A DNA stretch of 56,792 bases from Bacteroidales bacterium (GCA_020052415.1 JAGVPB010000017.1:1-56792); one strand, 5' to 3'. Shown: positions 36,776 to 46,146, counted from the first letter of the stretch. Numbers and translations: made by a program. Notes: generated from the sequence alone by a model not told the origin.

Positions 36776-37549
36776 TTAGAGAATATTCATCACATTAAGT
36801 GTTAAATCAATATCGGTCAAATAATTTATCAATATTGGTTTTTCAAAATAACTCATTTTGAGTGGTACAGTTTTATTAAAATATTGTTCAATGTAAAATT
36901 TCCATATTGTATTTAAAGGAAATGAAAATAGATGTCCTAAAAATTCTACTTCAAAAAAACCATATTCTTTTAATTCATAATTCATTTTGTTATCAAAGCG
37001 AAAAACAGGATTTTTAGCTTCATTTTCCCCAATTAAAATAAGTGGTACTTTTCTCCGAAAATATAAAACAGGATAATCACCTAAATTGTATCTTGCAAAT
37101 TCTCGAATAAAATTAAATCGCTTGTCCAAACCAATTTGATTTTGTCGCTCTAACTCTTCAAGGAAAACCTTATATAGGCCTCTTTTAAATTGACGACATA
37201 AAATTGTTTGAAAACTATTTTTGATTTTAAATGAAAACTTAAGATCGATTGTGTTTTTCTCATAATTCACATTGAAATACTGTGATTTTAAGTAAGGAAG
37301 AGTTTTATTCTTTCCGCCAAATTCATTTGTCGCCATTAAAAATCTAGCTCTAGTAATATTAAAAACCTCTTTAAAGACATGTTCTACAGCAGGCATTTGA
37401 TTTGAAGGCGAACCAAAATATTTATTGCATTCATCACATACATTTTCACAAATATAAACCCCTCCAAGTGACTTTGGTATTGAATGGGCTTTTTTACTAA
37501 AACTAGTCTCCTCAGAATTTTTTAAACACCAAATACATGTTTTTAACAT
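36776..37549 (-). CDS. HNH endonuclease-like protein
   Basis: 257 residues. The N-terminus carries an HNH_5-type zinc motif: CIWC (5-8), AHSIPKSLGG with His22, and VCDECNKYFGS (37-47). The remaining 200 residues are AT-rich, with FRRKVPLILIGENEAKNP and basic patches, and resemble nothing I know. It starts 14 bp after the SIR2-like gene on the same strand. It would cut or nick nucleic acid. In a defence setting it is the probable effector or processing partner of the SIR2-like protein. Confidence 0.8.
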   Translation of the reverse strand: MLKTCIWCLKNSEETSFSKKAHSIPKSLGGVYICENVCDECNKYFGSPSNQMPAVEHVFKEVFNITRARFLMATNEFGGKNKTLPYLKSQYFNVNYEKNTIDLKFSFKIKNSFQTILCRQFKRGLYKVFLEELERQNQIGLDKRFNFIREFARYNLGDYPVLYFRRKVPLILIGENEAKNPVFRFDNKMNYELKEYGFFEVEFLGHLFSFPLNTIWKFYIEQYFNKTVPLKMSYFEKPILINYLTDIDLTLNVMNIL

Positions 37550-37563
37550 AATTCCTTTTATAA

Positions 37564-38868
37564 TTAATTGTATTCAAAAGGTATGTAAAATTCTTTTAGA
37601 GATTCGATAGGGTAAATTAACTCCAAATTCCCCCTTCTCAATTGCTCATTACCAATTAATGATTCAATCTTAGATTTTATACCTTTATAATCTGATTCTG
37701 GAACCTGAAGAAATATTTTCTTGTCAGAAATATACTTTGATGTGCCATCTAGTGCTTTGGAATTAGACGAATTAAAAAAAGATTCAAGAATAACTTTATC
37801 AATATTTCTGTTAAATGTAGGAAAGGAATAGCCAATAATAACAAGGATATCAGATGAACTTAGCCTGTTAAAAAGGATATTAACGGATTTATCTAAATCA
37901 AAAAATTGATTTTCAATTTCCCAAGCAAATTTAATTGGTGAAGAAATGATTTTTTCGGTATACAGAAAATTCTTTTGGAGGAGATAATTTAAAAACAAAT
38001 CAATTTTATTCTTAAGGATTTCATCAATTTTTTTATCGTTTAACTTTAAAACTTCTTCATTTTTATCATATATAATTTTATCACTAATCCTAAGATTTAA
38101 AAAGCTTTCAAAATCCAGGTAATCAGAATAGAATTTCCCTTCGAAATAAAATCCTCCGACTCTTCCATTTAAAGCAATTAATTTAAATTCATCAGGAGAA
38201 GAGATATCTTCGACCATATCAATTTCTGTAATAGAGGATTCAAGGTACTCACGAATTTCAAACAAATTATCGATGTCGATAAAATTTGAAATTGAATACT
38301 CGATACTAATATCATAATTCCAATTTATGAAATTTACTCTTTCCGGAAGGTCAATATTTTGTTCACCATAATCATTCAATGTTGTTGCAAAAAATAAATC
38401 GTATCTCAAATCAAATTCGTAAAGAAAATGTTCGATTAAAAAGAATAGATCAATTAGCTGTTTAGCTCTCTCATATTTTAAGTCTGATTTTGAATTATTT
38501 TTTTTGAGATAAAGCTTTTTTGCAAACGTGTCAATTGAGGCGTGATTCTCCACTTCAATTTTTAATCTTTCAAAAAAGTAAATTAATTCATCAATTGATT
38601 TAAAATAATTTAATTCTATACCAGTTTTAACTCTTTTAAAAATCCAACCATAATTACTATTGTATGACATAGCTATTTTACTAAGAGGTATATTCTCATT
38701 TTTAATGGTCATTTTAGCTGAATTAAGAAAATCTATTACAATTTCTATACGATCAGGAATTTCAAATACAAGTGGAAGCGATGTATTTCTTTCATTTGTT
38801 GAATTCTTATCTTTTATTCTTATTCCACAACTTGCTCCTGCACCTAATAAATAAGTTATTCTTGACAT
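37564..38868 (-). CDS. SIR2-like domain protein
   Basis: 434 residues. LLGAGAS (7-13) is the nucleotide-binding loop of SIR2-like proteins, INWNYD (181-186) stands where the TxNYD motif is usual, and IGYSFP (345-350) is the closing motif. The catalytic HG motif is absent: the corresponding stretch reads IALNGRVGG (231-239). Such domains often act as NAD+ hydrolases in anti-phage systems; with the His missing, NAD+ binding rather than cleavage is possible. AT-rich, unlike bat and aro genes. Operon with the HNH gene after a 14-bp gap. Confidence 0.75.
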   Translation of the reverse strand: MSRITYLLGAGASCGIRIKDKNSTNERNTSLPLVFEIPDRIEIVIDFLNSAKMTIKNENIPLSKIAMSYNSNYGWIFKRVKTGIELNYFKSIDELIYFFERLKIEVENHASIDTFAKKLYLKKNNSKSDLKYERAKQLIDLFFLIEHFLYEFDLRYDLFFATTLNDYGEQNIDLPERVNFINWNYDISIEYSISNFIDIDNLFEIREYLESSITEIDMVEDISSPDEFKLIALNGRVGGFYFEGKFYSDYLDFESFLNLRISDKIIYDKNEEVLKLNDKKIDEILKNKIDLFLNYLLQKNFLYTEKIISSPIKFAWEIENQFFDLDKSVNILFNRLSSSDILVIIGYSFPTFNRNIDKVILESFFNSSNSKALDGTSKYISDKKIFLQVPESDYKGIKSKIESLIGNEQLRRGNLELIYPIESLKEFYIPFEYN

Positions 38869-38966
38869 ACCTCTTGTTTTAGTTCAATATAAAATAACCT
38901 TTCTGCAATTTATTCTTTATTATAATCAATCTCCTCTTCTCTAACCAATTCATCAAATTCAAAGAT

Positions 38967-39133
38967 TTAAAGTTGTTTGATTCGGTTTTTTATTAGTTGT
39001 CCGTGGTTGTGCTTTTCGATGTGGTGGATATCGAAATTGCAGACAAGGGCTTCGACGATCTGACGGCGATGGTGTGGGTGCCGGGTTTGAATTTGCGGGT
39101 TTGATGGACTTTATCGATGATGAGCAGGGTCAT
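38967..39133 (-). pseudogene. Remnant reading frames between methyltransferase and SIR2-like gene
   Basis: A 46-codon frame runs from ATG 39133 to the stop at 38993, and a second, overlapping frame without a start ends at 38967 (VCNFDIHHIEKHNHGQLIKN within it). The second looks more like protein than chance and may be the tail of a gene broken by a frameshift or deletion. It begins 6 bp after the methyltransferase stop. I cannot name a parent. Confidence 0.35.
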
Positions 39134-39139
39134 AAGTCT

Positions 39140-42100
39140 TTAGCCTATTATTTTTTTGACAAGTTTATCTATTTCATTTATTTCATTGGAAAGATGCTTT
39201 TTAATGGCAAGTCTTAAACGGCCCAGATGAATTGGTGTGAGTTCGTGCTGGGGGGGATTTTCCCTGAGATATGCTTCGGCGTGATTGTGCAATACGATAC
39301 TTTTTGCAGCAATTTGTTTGTGGATTTCATCTTTTGGATCGAATTTCGGGAAATAAATGTCCAGAATCTTTTTGTGGACATGTCTTGCTCCAAACAGGCC
39401 TTTTGCCTGAAAATCCTTCATTAAAATATTGGGGAGAGAGGAATTAAGAATTGCTGCAAGGTAATAAGCTTCGCCGGGGTCGTTAGTATAAAAAACATAA
39501 GTAACACTTTCAACAATAAATTTTAATTCATGAAAAGGTTTTACTGTGCTAAATGAATTTCGATTTACAACGACTGCGTTTGCATCCTTTGCAGAGGAAT
39601 TATATAATACTAAATATTGAGCATCCAAATTCTGTCCTGTCAATCCTTTTTGGAAATCCAGTCTGTCAAGATTCGACATTTCTTTTGACTTTGCAGTCTT
39701 TAATTGATTCCATAAATGTTCTTTACCCCGAAACCAATCTGATGCTTTAAAATCACCCAATCTCATTAGGTTAACCTGGGCTAAAGAAGTAATTTCGTTT
39801 CGTTCAGTTTCACTATTGAAATCAATAGTTATTGGTAAGGCTATTAAATTCGGATTATATAGTGTATACGGTAAAATACTTTTGGACAAAGCAGTAAAAA
39901 AGAGATAACGACTTTCTATCTGTCCTTTATATGAGCTATTCCATGGTTTTTTGGCTTCTTTCAAAATAGCCGCCGGGGTTTTGATGTTAATAATCCTGCC
40001 TTTGAAATCGAGAGGAGTTTCCTGATCAAGCTCAACAAAATAAAAGGTACGGGGGACAATGGTTGCACCCTGTTTGAATAATTTTTTATATGGATTGACA
40101 TTGGTTTGAATTTTTCCTTTGCGAACTGAAAATGCTGATGCCTTTCCCTGTTTGGAATAAAACCATTTTTCATCGGTTTCAATCAATTTCGGCAATGCTT
40201 CTTTTAAGTTGCTGTTGTTTGAAGGGAGCTTACCGGAAAATATCTTTCCATTAATTCCGAAAGCGGGTAAACTTCTTTTTCCATTGGCTTTTTCAGCAAA
40301 GAGGACCCCGCTTGGTATTCTGAAAAGGGGTGTTACGTTCATATCCCAGATATCTGTAAGGCGGAAACCTTTTGCTTTGCCACTGCGGGTATTATCGTGA
40401 TGATCGGCGCTGAAAAAGCTGCGGGGAAGGACGAAGGCAATTTTTCCTTTTTCGGTGAGGAAATAACTGCTGCAATGGGCAAGGAAAATGGCAGCAATTT
40501 CGAGATGGGGGAAATTTGCTTTTTTAACGGGTTTAACCTCATAGGTTTCGGCAAGTTCATTCAGAATGTCCTGGTATTCTTCATTTTTTATTGAACTGTA
40601 AGTGAACCAGGGAGGATTGCCAATGATGTAGTTAAATTTACTTTGTAAAAAGTAGGGTTTATAAATGTTCTGAAGAATGAATTTCCAAATACTGTCTCTT
40701 CCGGCTTCTTTAACTTTTTTCAGCCCAAGGTAAATTTTATAAAAGCCACTGGTAATATTGCCGTTGAATCCTTTGGAGGGGAATTTTTTTCTTAAAATAT
40801 GTTCAAAATTTTGTTCTGTTTCGGGTTTGTGATGTAATGTTTGTCCGGCTAATTCATCACAAAGTTCGAGTCCTTCGTCAAACAGATCAATTTCTTCAAG
40901 AACCTGTGTATTCAATAAAAATTCATGGGAGTCTATTTTTAATTTGAAATCTTTCCCGAACAGGCTTTCAACTCCTTCGGGTGCAAGCAAGGTGTTGGCA
41001 AGAATAATATTAAGATGTACGGGTTTTCTTGAGGTGATGATTTCTTTGCCCAATGCCAATAGCATGGTAGTCTTTGCAATTTGAACAGAAAGCGGGTGAA
41101 TGTCTATTCCGTAAATGTGGTCATTCAGTTGATCAACGGTGACTGCAGGATGCAACTTTTTAATACGATGGATTGCTGCACGCAGAAATGAACCGCTACC
41201 GCAGGCGGGATCAAGAATTTTGTCGGTGGGTTTAAAGTTAAATTCATTAACAATTCTTTCGCAGAGCCAGTCGGGTGTGTAATATTCTCCAAGAGCATGA
41301 CGGGTGTCGAGGTCAATCAGTTCCTGATAAACGCCTTTGAGAATATCCTCCTCAACATCATGGAAATCAAAAGTTGAGATTTCCTGTGAAAGCAAACGAA
41401 AAACTTTTTTCAGGGCTTTGAAACTTCTTTCATTTTTAACCCAGTAGAAAAAATCATTATCAACAAAGTTAGAGATGTTGTATTTATGAAAAATGCTGCC
41501 ATCAATGATGCCTTTCATTTCGTCATCGTTGATGTAATCGTCGTTGCTGACGATGGTATAAGCAAGCATTTTGGAAAAGACGGAAAGATAAGTGTGAATG
41601 AGAAAATTATTCCCGCTCGCATCAAAAGAGCCATAAGCAATACTCAAAAATTTCCTCCATTGCTCAAAGGAAACCTGCACCTCACCAAATTTTTTCGCAT
41701 CATTAAAGTGCTTTGTCAATTCGCGAAAAGATTGGATAAAAGCATTACTTTGATAACCGAATGCTTCTTCAACACGCTTGAGGGTGGCTTTCTGCTTTTC
41801 CTCTTTAAATAGAAAGCGATCAATCCAATAAAAAAAGTCTTCCTGATTATCTTCATTTAATGCAAATGAAGCTGACTTAATCTCAGTAAGTATTAAGGAA
41901 TCTTCCGTTTGTTCTTCCAGGTTTTCAAGCTGAGAAATGTCGGGTGAAAATACTTTCCAATTTATAAAATCGGATGCAATAAGTGTAAAATTATAACCTT
42001 CGCCAGTGTTGACCTGACCTAAAAGATATCCTGCTAATTGTTCTTTAGCATGTTTCAGCGTTTTTCTCAAATCATTTTCAAATTCGATAATGATCTTGTT

Positions 42101-42328
42101 GTAGAGTGTGTCAGCGCTACCTTTATGAAATTTGTCTTTGCGGGGAATTTTTACAACTGCACGCTCTGCACCTGCGGTAATGGCATCAATTATTTTTACA
42201 ATTTCCTTATCAGCGGAATAAAGACGATTGAGCAAATCTTTGAAAGCTTCTTTTTTTGTGAGTTCCTTATTTGCAGACTTGACCTTCTGCAAATATTCAC
42301 TTATATGATGTACACGTTGATCCGACAC
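39140..42328 (-). CDS. Large N6-adenine DNA methyltransferase (type IIG/Eco57I-like)
   Basis: 1062 residues. The SAM-binding motif DPACGSGSF is at 373-381, preceded by ALGEYYTPDWL, and the catalytic motif NPPW is at 571-574. The N-terminal 300 residues and the C-terminal target-recognition part (from about 720) resemble type IIG or ISP-like enzymes. The N-terminal segment around IIIEFENDL could be a nuclease-type fold, but no convincing PD-(D/E)xK site is visible, so restriction is uncertain. It modifies adenine in a specific DNA site. It heads an island of defence-like genes. No separate restriction or specificity gene is next to it. Confidence 0.85.
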   Translation of the reverse strand: MSDQRVHHISEYLQKVKSANKELTKKEAFKDLLNRLYSADKEIVKIIDAITAGAERAVVKIPRKDKFHKGSADTLYNKIIIEFENDLRKTLKHAKEQLAGYLLGQVNTGEGYNFTLIASDFINWKVFSPDISQLENLEEQTEDSLILTEIKSASFALNEDNQEDFFYWIDRFLFKEEKQKATLKRVEEAFGYQSNAFIQSFRELTKHFNDAKKFGEVQVSFEQWRKFLSIAYGSFDASGNNFLIHTYLSVFSKMLAYTIVSNDDYINDDEMKGIIDGSIFHKYNISNFVDNDFFYWVKNERSFKALKKVFRLLSQEISTFDFHDVEEDILKGVYQELIDLDTRHALGEYYTPDWLCERIVNEFNFKPTDKILDPACGSGSFLRAAIHRIKKLHPAVTVDQLNDHIYGIDIHPLSVQIAKTTMLLALGKEIITSRKPVHLNIILANTLLAPEGVESLFGKDFKLKIDSHEFLLNTQVLEEIDLFDEGLELCDELAGQTLHHKPETEQNFEHILRKKFPSKGFNGNITSGFYKIYLGLKKVKEAGRDSIWKFILQNIYKPYFLQSKFNYIIGNPPWFTYSSIKNEEYQDILNELAETYEVKPVKKANFPHLEIAAIFLAHCSSYFLTEKGKIAFVLPRSFFSADHHDNTRSGKAKGFRLTDIWDMNVTPLFRIPSGVLFAEKANGKRSLPAFGINGKIFSGKLPSNNSNLKEALPKLIETDEKWFYSKQGKASAFSVRKGKIQTNVNPYKKLFKQGATIVPRTFYFVELDQETPLDFKGRIINIKTPAAILKEAKKPWNSSYKGQIESRYLFFTALSKSILPYTLYNPNLIALPITIDFNSETERNEITSLAQVNLMRLGDFKASDWFRGKEHLWNQLKTAKSKEMSNLDRLDFQKGLTGQNLDAQYLVLYNSSAKDANAVVVNRNSFSTVKPFHELKFIVESVTYVFYTNDPGEAYYLAAILNSSLPNILMKDFQAKGLFGARHVHKKILDIYFPKFDPKDEIHKQIAAKSIVLHNHAEAYLRENPPQHELTPIHLGRLRLAIKKHLSNEINEIDKLVKKIIG

Positions 42329-42376
42329 TTAGTTATTAAGATAAATTTATTAAAGTTTATTTCTCACTTTATTTTT

Positions 42377-42384
42377 CAAAATTA
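42377..42384 (-). promoter_or_regulatory. -7 box of the methyltransferase gene
   Basis: TAATTTTG on the minus strand (CAAAATTA on plus) matches TAnnTTTG, about 49 bp before the start codon. No clear -33 element. Confidence 0.4.
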
Positions 42385-42495
42385 AAAGAAATGAGGTTAT
42401 GAAATTAATTATCAAAGAGAATGGCAGTGTTTTTTTTCAACAGGGTTCTAAACAATTGATTAAAATGACCCACTCAGACTAAGTAAAAACTTTAC

Positions 42496-42503
42496 TACTT
42501 TTG
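42496..42503 (+). promoter_or_regulatory. -7 box of aroB (leaderless)
   Basis: TACTTTTG matches TAnnTTTG and ends 6 bp before the ATG at 42510. The mRNA would begin at or next to the start codon. Confidence 0.55.
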
Positions 42504-42509
42504 CTAAGT

Positions 42510-43595
42510 ATGAAGCAAACAATAATAAATTCAAAAGGTTATTCCATTTTTATCGGTGATGACGTTTACGAAACCATACGCTCATTTCTGTACCAATATG
42601 AATTTTCGGAACATAAAGTCTTTGTTCTTGTTGACAATAACAGCCGTAAATACTGTCTGCCGAGGCTGATGAGCAATATTCAGCTCTTTCAGAAAGTTCA
42701 CATTCTTGAAATACGCGATGGTGAAGAGAATAAAACCATTGATACCTGTCAGCAGTTATGGCAGGATCTCGCTGAAAACAATGCCGACCGTAATTCAATG
42801 CTGATCAACCTGGGCGGAGGAGTGATTAGCGACCTCGGCGGATTTGTTGCCTCCACTTTCAAAAGAGGGATCAGATACTTGAATATTCCTACAACCCTGC
42901 TTTCAATGGTGGATGCTTCTATTGGCGGCAAAGTGGGCGTGGATATGAAAGGCTTAAAAAATCAGGTCGGGCTTTTTTCGAATCCCCAGGTGGTTTTTAT
43001 CATCCCGGAGTTTTTGGAAACTTTGCCTCAGCGTCAACTGTTTTCCGGATTTTCAGAGGTTATAAAACATTCTGTTATTTATGAGAAGCATTACTGGGAT
43101 GAGCTTTCAGCCCTGAAAATATCTGAAATCACCAATTGGAAAGAAATCATTGACTGGTCGGCTGAGATAAAGAATTACTTTATAATGGAAGATCCTCTCG
43201 ACACGGGGTTCCGCAAAGTCCTGAATTTTGGTCATACGATCGGCCATGCGGTCGAAACTTTCTCTCTGCAAAATGATGATCATCCCCTGTTACATGGCGA
43301 AGCAGTTGCAATCGGCCTTATCTGTGAGCTTTATATTTCCGGTAAACAAGCGAAACTGCCGAAAAATGAGATGGACGAAATCATCAGCTTTATTATGTCA
43401 GCGTTCAGGCATTATTCATTCAGATCAGGTAACTTTGATCTTATCCTCGATTTTATGAAACATGACAAAAAGAACTCGGGCGACAAATTCAACTTCACCC
43501 TGCTCACTTCCATTGGCAACAGCCTTATTAACCAGGAGGTGGATATAAAACTGATCAACGAAAGCCTGAGATTTTATCAGAGTCTGAAGAGTTAG
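42510..43595 (+). CDS. aroB: 3-dehydroquinate synthase
   Basis: 361 residues from the ATG at 42510; an upstream TTG extension lies in the -7 box. AroB makes 3-dehydroquinate from DAHP in the second step of the shikimate pathway, using NAD+ and a metal. Seen are the NAD-binding Gly-rich stretch NLGGGVISDLGGF, TTLLSMVDASIGGK, and the metal-binding residues in GFSEVIKH and FGHTIGHAVE. Length is normal. aroA follows on the same strand after a 439-bp gap. Confidence 0.95.
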   Translation: MKQTIINSKGYSIFIGDDVYETIRSFLYQYEFSEHKVFVLVDNNSRKYCLPRLMSNIQLFQKVHILEIRDGEENKTIDTCQQLWQDLAENNADRNSMLINLGGGVISDLGGFVASTFKRGIRYLNIPTTLLSMVDASIGGKVGVDMKGLKNQVGLFSNPQVVFIIPEFLETLPQRQLFSGFSEVIKHSVIYEKHYWDELSALKISEITNWKEIIDWSAEIKNYFIMEDPLDTGFRKVLNFGHTIGHAVETFSLQNDDHPLLHGEAVAIGLICELYISGKQAKLPKNEMDEIISFIMSAFRHYSFRSGNFDLILDFMKHDKKNSGDKFNFTLLTSIGNSLINQEVDIKLINESLRFYQSLKS

Positions 43596-43717
43596 AAATT
43601 GGATAAATTTTATTTTTATGTGCTGCAAAAAAATTTATCCTGAAAAATGAAGGTCCACAAATTTAACTTGATAATATTCTTTATCTTCGTTCGATGTTAG
43701 GAACATCAGTAATTTTT

Positions 43718-43894
43718 AGCCCGTAGGGCTTCAATATCAATAGAATCATTTTCTTTAACAGTTTTAAATTGTCCGTAGGACATACACAAAAACGTTAATA
43801 ATCGCTAATACAGCACTTATCAGGATGTTGATTCCCTACGGGAAATCGTTTTCAGGTATCGTGCGTTTCTATGAATATTGATGCCCTACGGGCA
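43718..43894. repeat. Palindrome-tipped inverted-repeat element between aroB and aroA
   Basis: Four short palindromes lie at 43718-43730 (AGCCCGTAGGGCT), 43771-43781 (GTCCGTAGGAC), 43832-43844 (TTCCCTACGGGAA) and 43882-43894 (TGCCCTACGGGCA). The first two read CCGTAGG, the last two its reverse complement, so the outer pair forms inverted ends of about 20 bp (GCCCGTAGGGC then TTCAATAT or ATCAATAT). No coding sequence. A MITE-like element or structured RNA. Confidence 0.75.
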
Positions 43895-44034
43895 AGGGGA
43901 TCATGGATTAATTTGATCATTTTTACAAGGTAAAATTATCAGTAAAACAATGCCAGTACATCACAATATTATTCAGCCTAGAAATTTCGGCTTTAATACA
44001 TCTATAATTTTTTAATCCCCTTTTCCAGTACCCT

Positions 44035-45324
44035 GTGGCAACAATTACAATACGGAAAAAAGATAAAATCCTGAAAGGTGAAATAGCGCTACCTGCCTCA
44101 AAAAGCATCAGCAACCGTGCTCTGATAATTCAAAATCTGAGCGGCGGGAAACTGAGCATTAATAATCTTTCTGAAGCTGAGGATACAAAACTAATATACA
44201 GGCTGCTCAGAAAGATAGAATCACAGCGAAACTCCTCCGTAACAACAAACCTTGACTGTCAAAATGCAGGAACGGTATTTCGTTTTTTGACAGCATATCT
44301 TGCACTTAAGCCCGGCAGGTGGTTATTAACCGGATCGGAACGAATGAAGATGCGACCAATTGACCCGCTGGTGAAGGCTTTAAAAAAACTTGGGGCATCT
44401 GTCGGCTACCTGGAACAAGAAAATTTCCCACCGTTGCTTATAGAAGGAAAACCATTTCCGGGAAGCAGTATTGAAGCGGACGGCAGTATCAGCAGCCAGT
44501 TTATTACTGCGTTGTTACTTATCGCTCCTGTCCTGCCCGGTGGTCTGAAACTAAGACTTACAAATAATATATCATCCGTTCCTTATATAGAAATGACCCT
44601 TAAGCTGCTGAATATTTGCGGGATAAAATCAAATTTCTCCAACAATACCATCACCATCAGTCAACAGAAATATGCCCAATCGGAACTTACCATAGAGCCT
44701 GATTGGTCTTCGGCTTCGTACTGGTATTCAATGGCAGCTTTTGCAAAAGAGTCTGATCTGGTTCTAAAAAGCTTTAAAAAGGAAAGCCTGCAGGGCGATT
44801 CGATACTTCCTGAAATTTTTGCCAATTTTGGTGTACAAACAGAATACTTCGGTGAAGGCATCAGGCTAACCAGGTCCAATCAGTATTGCTCATCTTTTGA
44901 TTTTGATTTTTCAAATTACCCCGACCTTGCACAAACTGTTATTGTTACCTGCGCCGGGTTAAATATTCCTTCAATTTTTACCGGACTTGAAAGTCTTAGA
45001 ATTAAAGAAACCGACAGGGTCGCTGCCTTATACAACGAATTAAAAAAGATTGGTTTCAATATTTCTGTCAATAATGGTTCAGAACTCAGGATTCAACCCT
45101 TAACTCAAACCTTGAACCTTGAACCTGAAACCTTGAACCTGAAACCTGAAACCTTGAACCTGAAACCCCTTCGCACCTACGACGATCACCGTATGGCGAT
45201 GGCTTTTGCTCCGCTGGCAATGATATTGGGATCACTTAAAATTGAAAATCCACAGGTGGTTTCAAAATCTTATCCGGGATTTTGGGATGATTTAAAATTG
45301 GCAGGATTTCAGATTTTGGAATAA
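44035..45324 (+). CDS. aroA: EPSP synthase with an in-frame minisatellite insert
   Basis: 429 residues from a GTG start. 3-phosphoshikimate 1-carboxyvinyltransferase joins PEP to shikimate 3-phosphate. Seen are the phosphate-binding KSISNRALI near the N-terminus, DCQNAGTVFRFLTAYLA, and the C-terminal ETDRVAALYNEL and YDDHRMAMAFAP. Residues about 359-378, just before YDDHR, are an extra loop (ETLNLKP twice) encoded by 21-bp repeats of the intergenic word type. The family lacks such an insert. It lies on the protein surface between known motifs, so activity may survive. Confidence 0.94.
   Translation: MATITIRKKDKILKGEIALPASKSISNRALIIQNLSGGKLSINNLSEAEDTKLIYRLLRKIESQRNSSVTTNLDCQNAGTVFRFLTAYLALKPGRWLLTGSERMKMRPIDPLVKALKKLGASVGYLEQENFPPLLIEGKPFPGSSIEADGSISSQFITALLLIAPVLPGGLKLRLTNNISSVPYIEMTLKLLNICGIKSNFSNNTITISQQKYAQSELTIEPDWSSASYWYSMAAFAKESDLVLKSFKKESLQGDSILPEIFANFGVQTEYFGEGIRLTRSNQYCSSFDFDFSNYPDLAQTVIVTCAGLNIPSIFTGLESLRIKETDRVAALYNELKKIGFNISVNNGSELRIQPLTQTLNLEPETLNLKPETLNLKPLRTYDDHRMAMAFAPLAMILGSLKIENPQVVSKSYPGFWDDLKLAGFQILE
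45109..45167. repeat. 21-bp in-frame tandem repeat inside aroA
   Basis: Two full units (one encodes ETLNLKP) plus partial copies with CCTTGAACC words. 21 bp keeps the reading frame. The wording resembles the intergenic tracts around it. Confidence 0.9.
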
Positions 45325-45332
45325 ATTTATAA

Positions 45333-45340
45333 TATCTTTG
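45333..45340 (+). promoter_or_regulatory. -7 box of the LutA-like gene
   Basis: TATCTTTG matches TAnnTTTG, 20 bp before the ATG at 45361 and directly after aroA. No -33 element at the right distance was found. Confidence 0.45.
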
Positions 45341-45360
45341 CGACGATTAGGAAGCGCAAT

Positions 45361-46080
45361 ATGACTGTTGATTTATTTATCCCTTGTTTTATTGACCAGA
45401 TCTATCCGCAGACCGGTATGAACATGGTTAAAATTCTTGAAAAGTGTGGTGTTACCGTACATTACAACGAAAATCAAACCTGTTGCGGACAAATGGCTTT
45501 CAATAGTGGGTTTTGGGACGAAGCCAAAGAACTTGGCGCCAAATTCATCAAAGATTTTCCGAACGACAGGCCGGTTGTGGCTCCATCAGCATCATGCGTG
45601 GGTTATGTAAAAAACTATTTCGACAAGCTTTTTTTCAACACAGCCTACCACCTCGAATATAAGCGCCTGCAAAAAAACATCTTTGAATTCACCGATTTTC
45701 TTGTTAACCAGCTAAAAGTAACCAACACCGGAGCTACATTCAATCATAAGGTGACTTATCACGATTCGTGTGCCGCTTTGCGCGAATATGGCCTGAAAGA
45801 CGAACCACGGATACTGCTGAAAAATGTTAAGGGACTTGAGCTGGTTGAAATGAAGGATACCAATGTTTGCTGTGGGTTTGGTGGCACTTTTTCAGTGAAA
45901 CATGAGGCAATTTCAACAGCCATGGCGGATCAAAAAGTCCATAATGCGCTGGAAACCGGCGCCGAATTTATCGTATCAACGGATTCTTCATGCCTGATGC
46001 ACCAGGAAGGTTATATTAATAATTACAAGCTCCCCATTAAGGTAGTCCATATCGCTGATGTACTTGCTTCAGGTTGGTAA
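45361..46080 (+). CDS. LutA/YkgE-like cysteine-rich Fe-S oxidoreductase subunit
   Basis: 239 residues with two CCG domains: the first ends in NQTCCGQMAFNSGF, the second in NVCCGFGGTFSVK, with HDSCAALREYG before it. This is the layout of LutA, a subunit of the LutABC L-lactate oxidation complex, and of heterodisulfide-reductase-like subunits. No lutB or lutC is next to it, so the pathway is uncertain. It is on the same strand as aroA and has its own -7 box. Confidence 0.88.
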   Translation: MTVDLFIPCFIDQIYPQTGMNMVKILEKCGVTVHYNENQTCCGQMAFNSGFWDEAKELGAKFIKDFPNDRPVVAPSASCVGYVKNYFDKLFFNTAYHLEYKRLQKNIFEFTDFLVNQLKVTNTGATFNHKVTYHDSCAALREYGLKDEPRILLKNVKGLELVEMKDTNVCCGFGGTFSVKHEAISTAMADQKVHNALETGAEFIVSTDSSCLMHQEGYINNYKLPIKVVHIADVLASGW

Positions 46081-46146
46081 CAGGTGAACTCAGGTTGAAA
46101 AATTATCCGGGCCCGGCTTAATAAATTGATGTTCCGAACTATTTCA

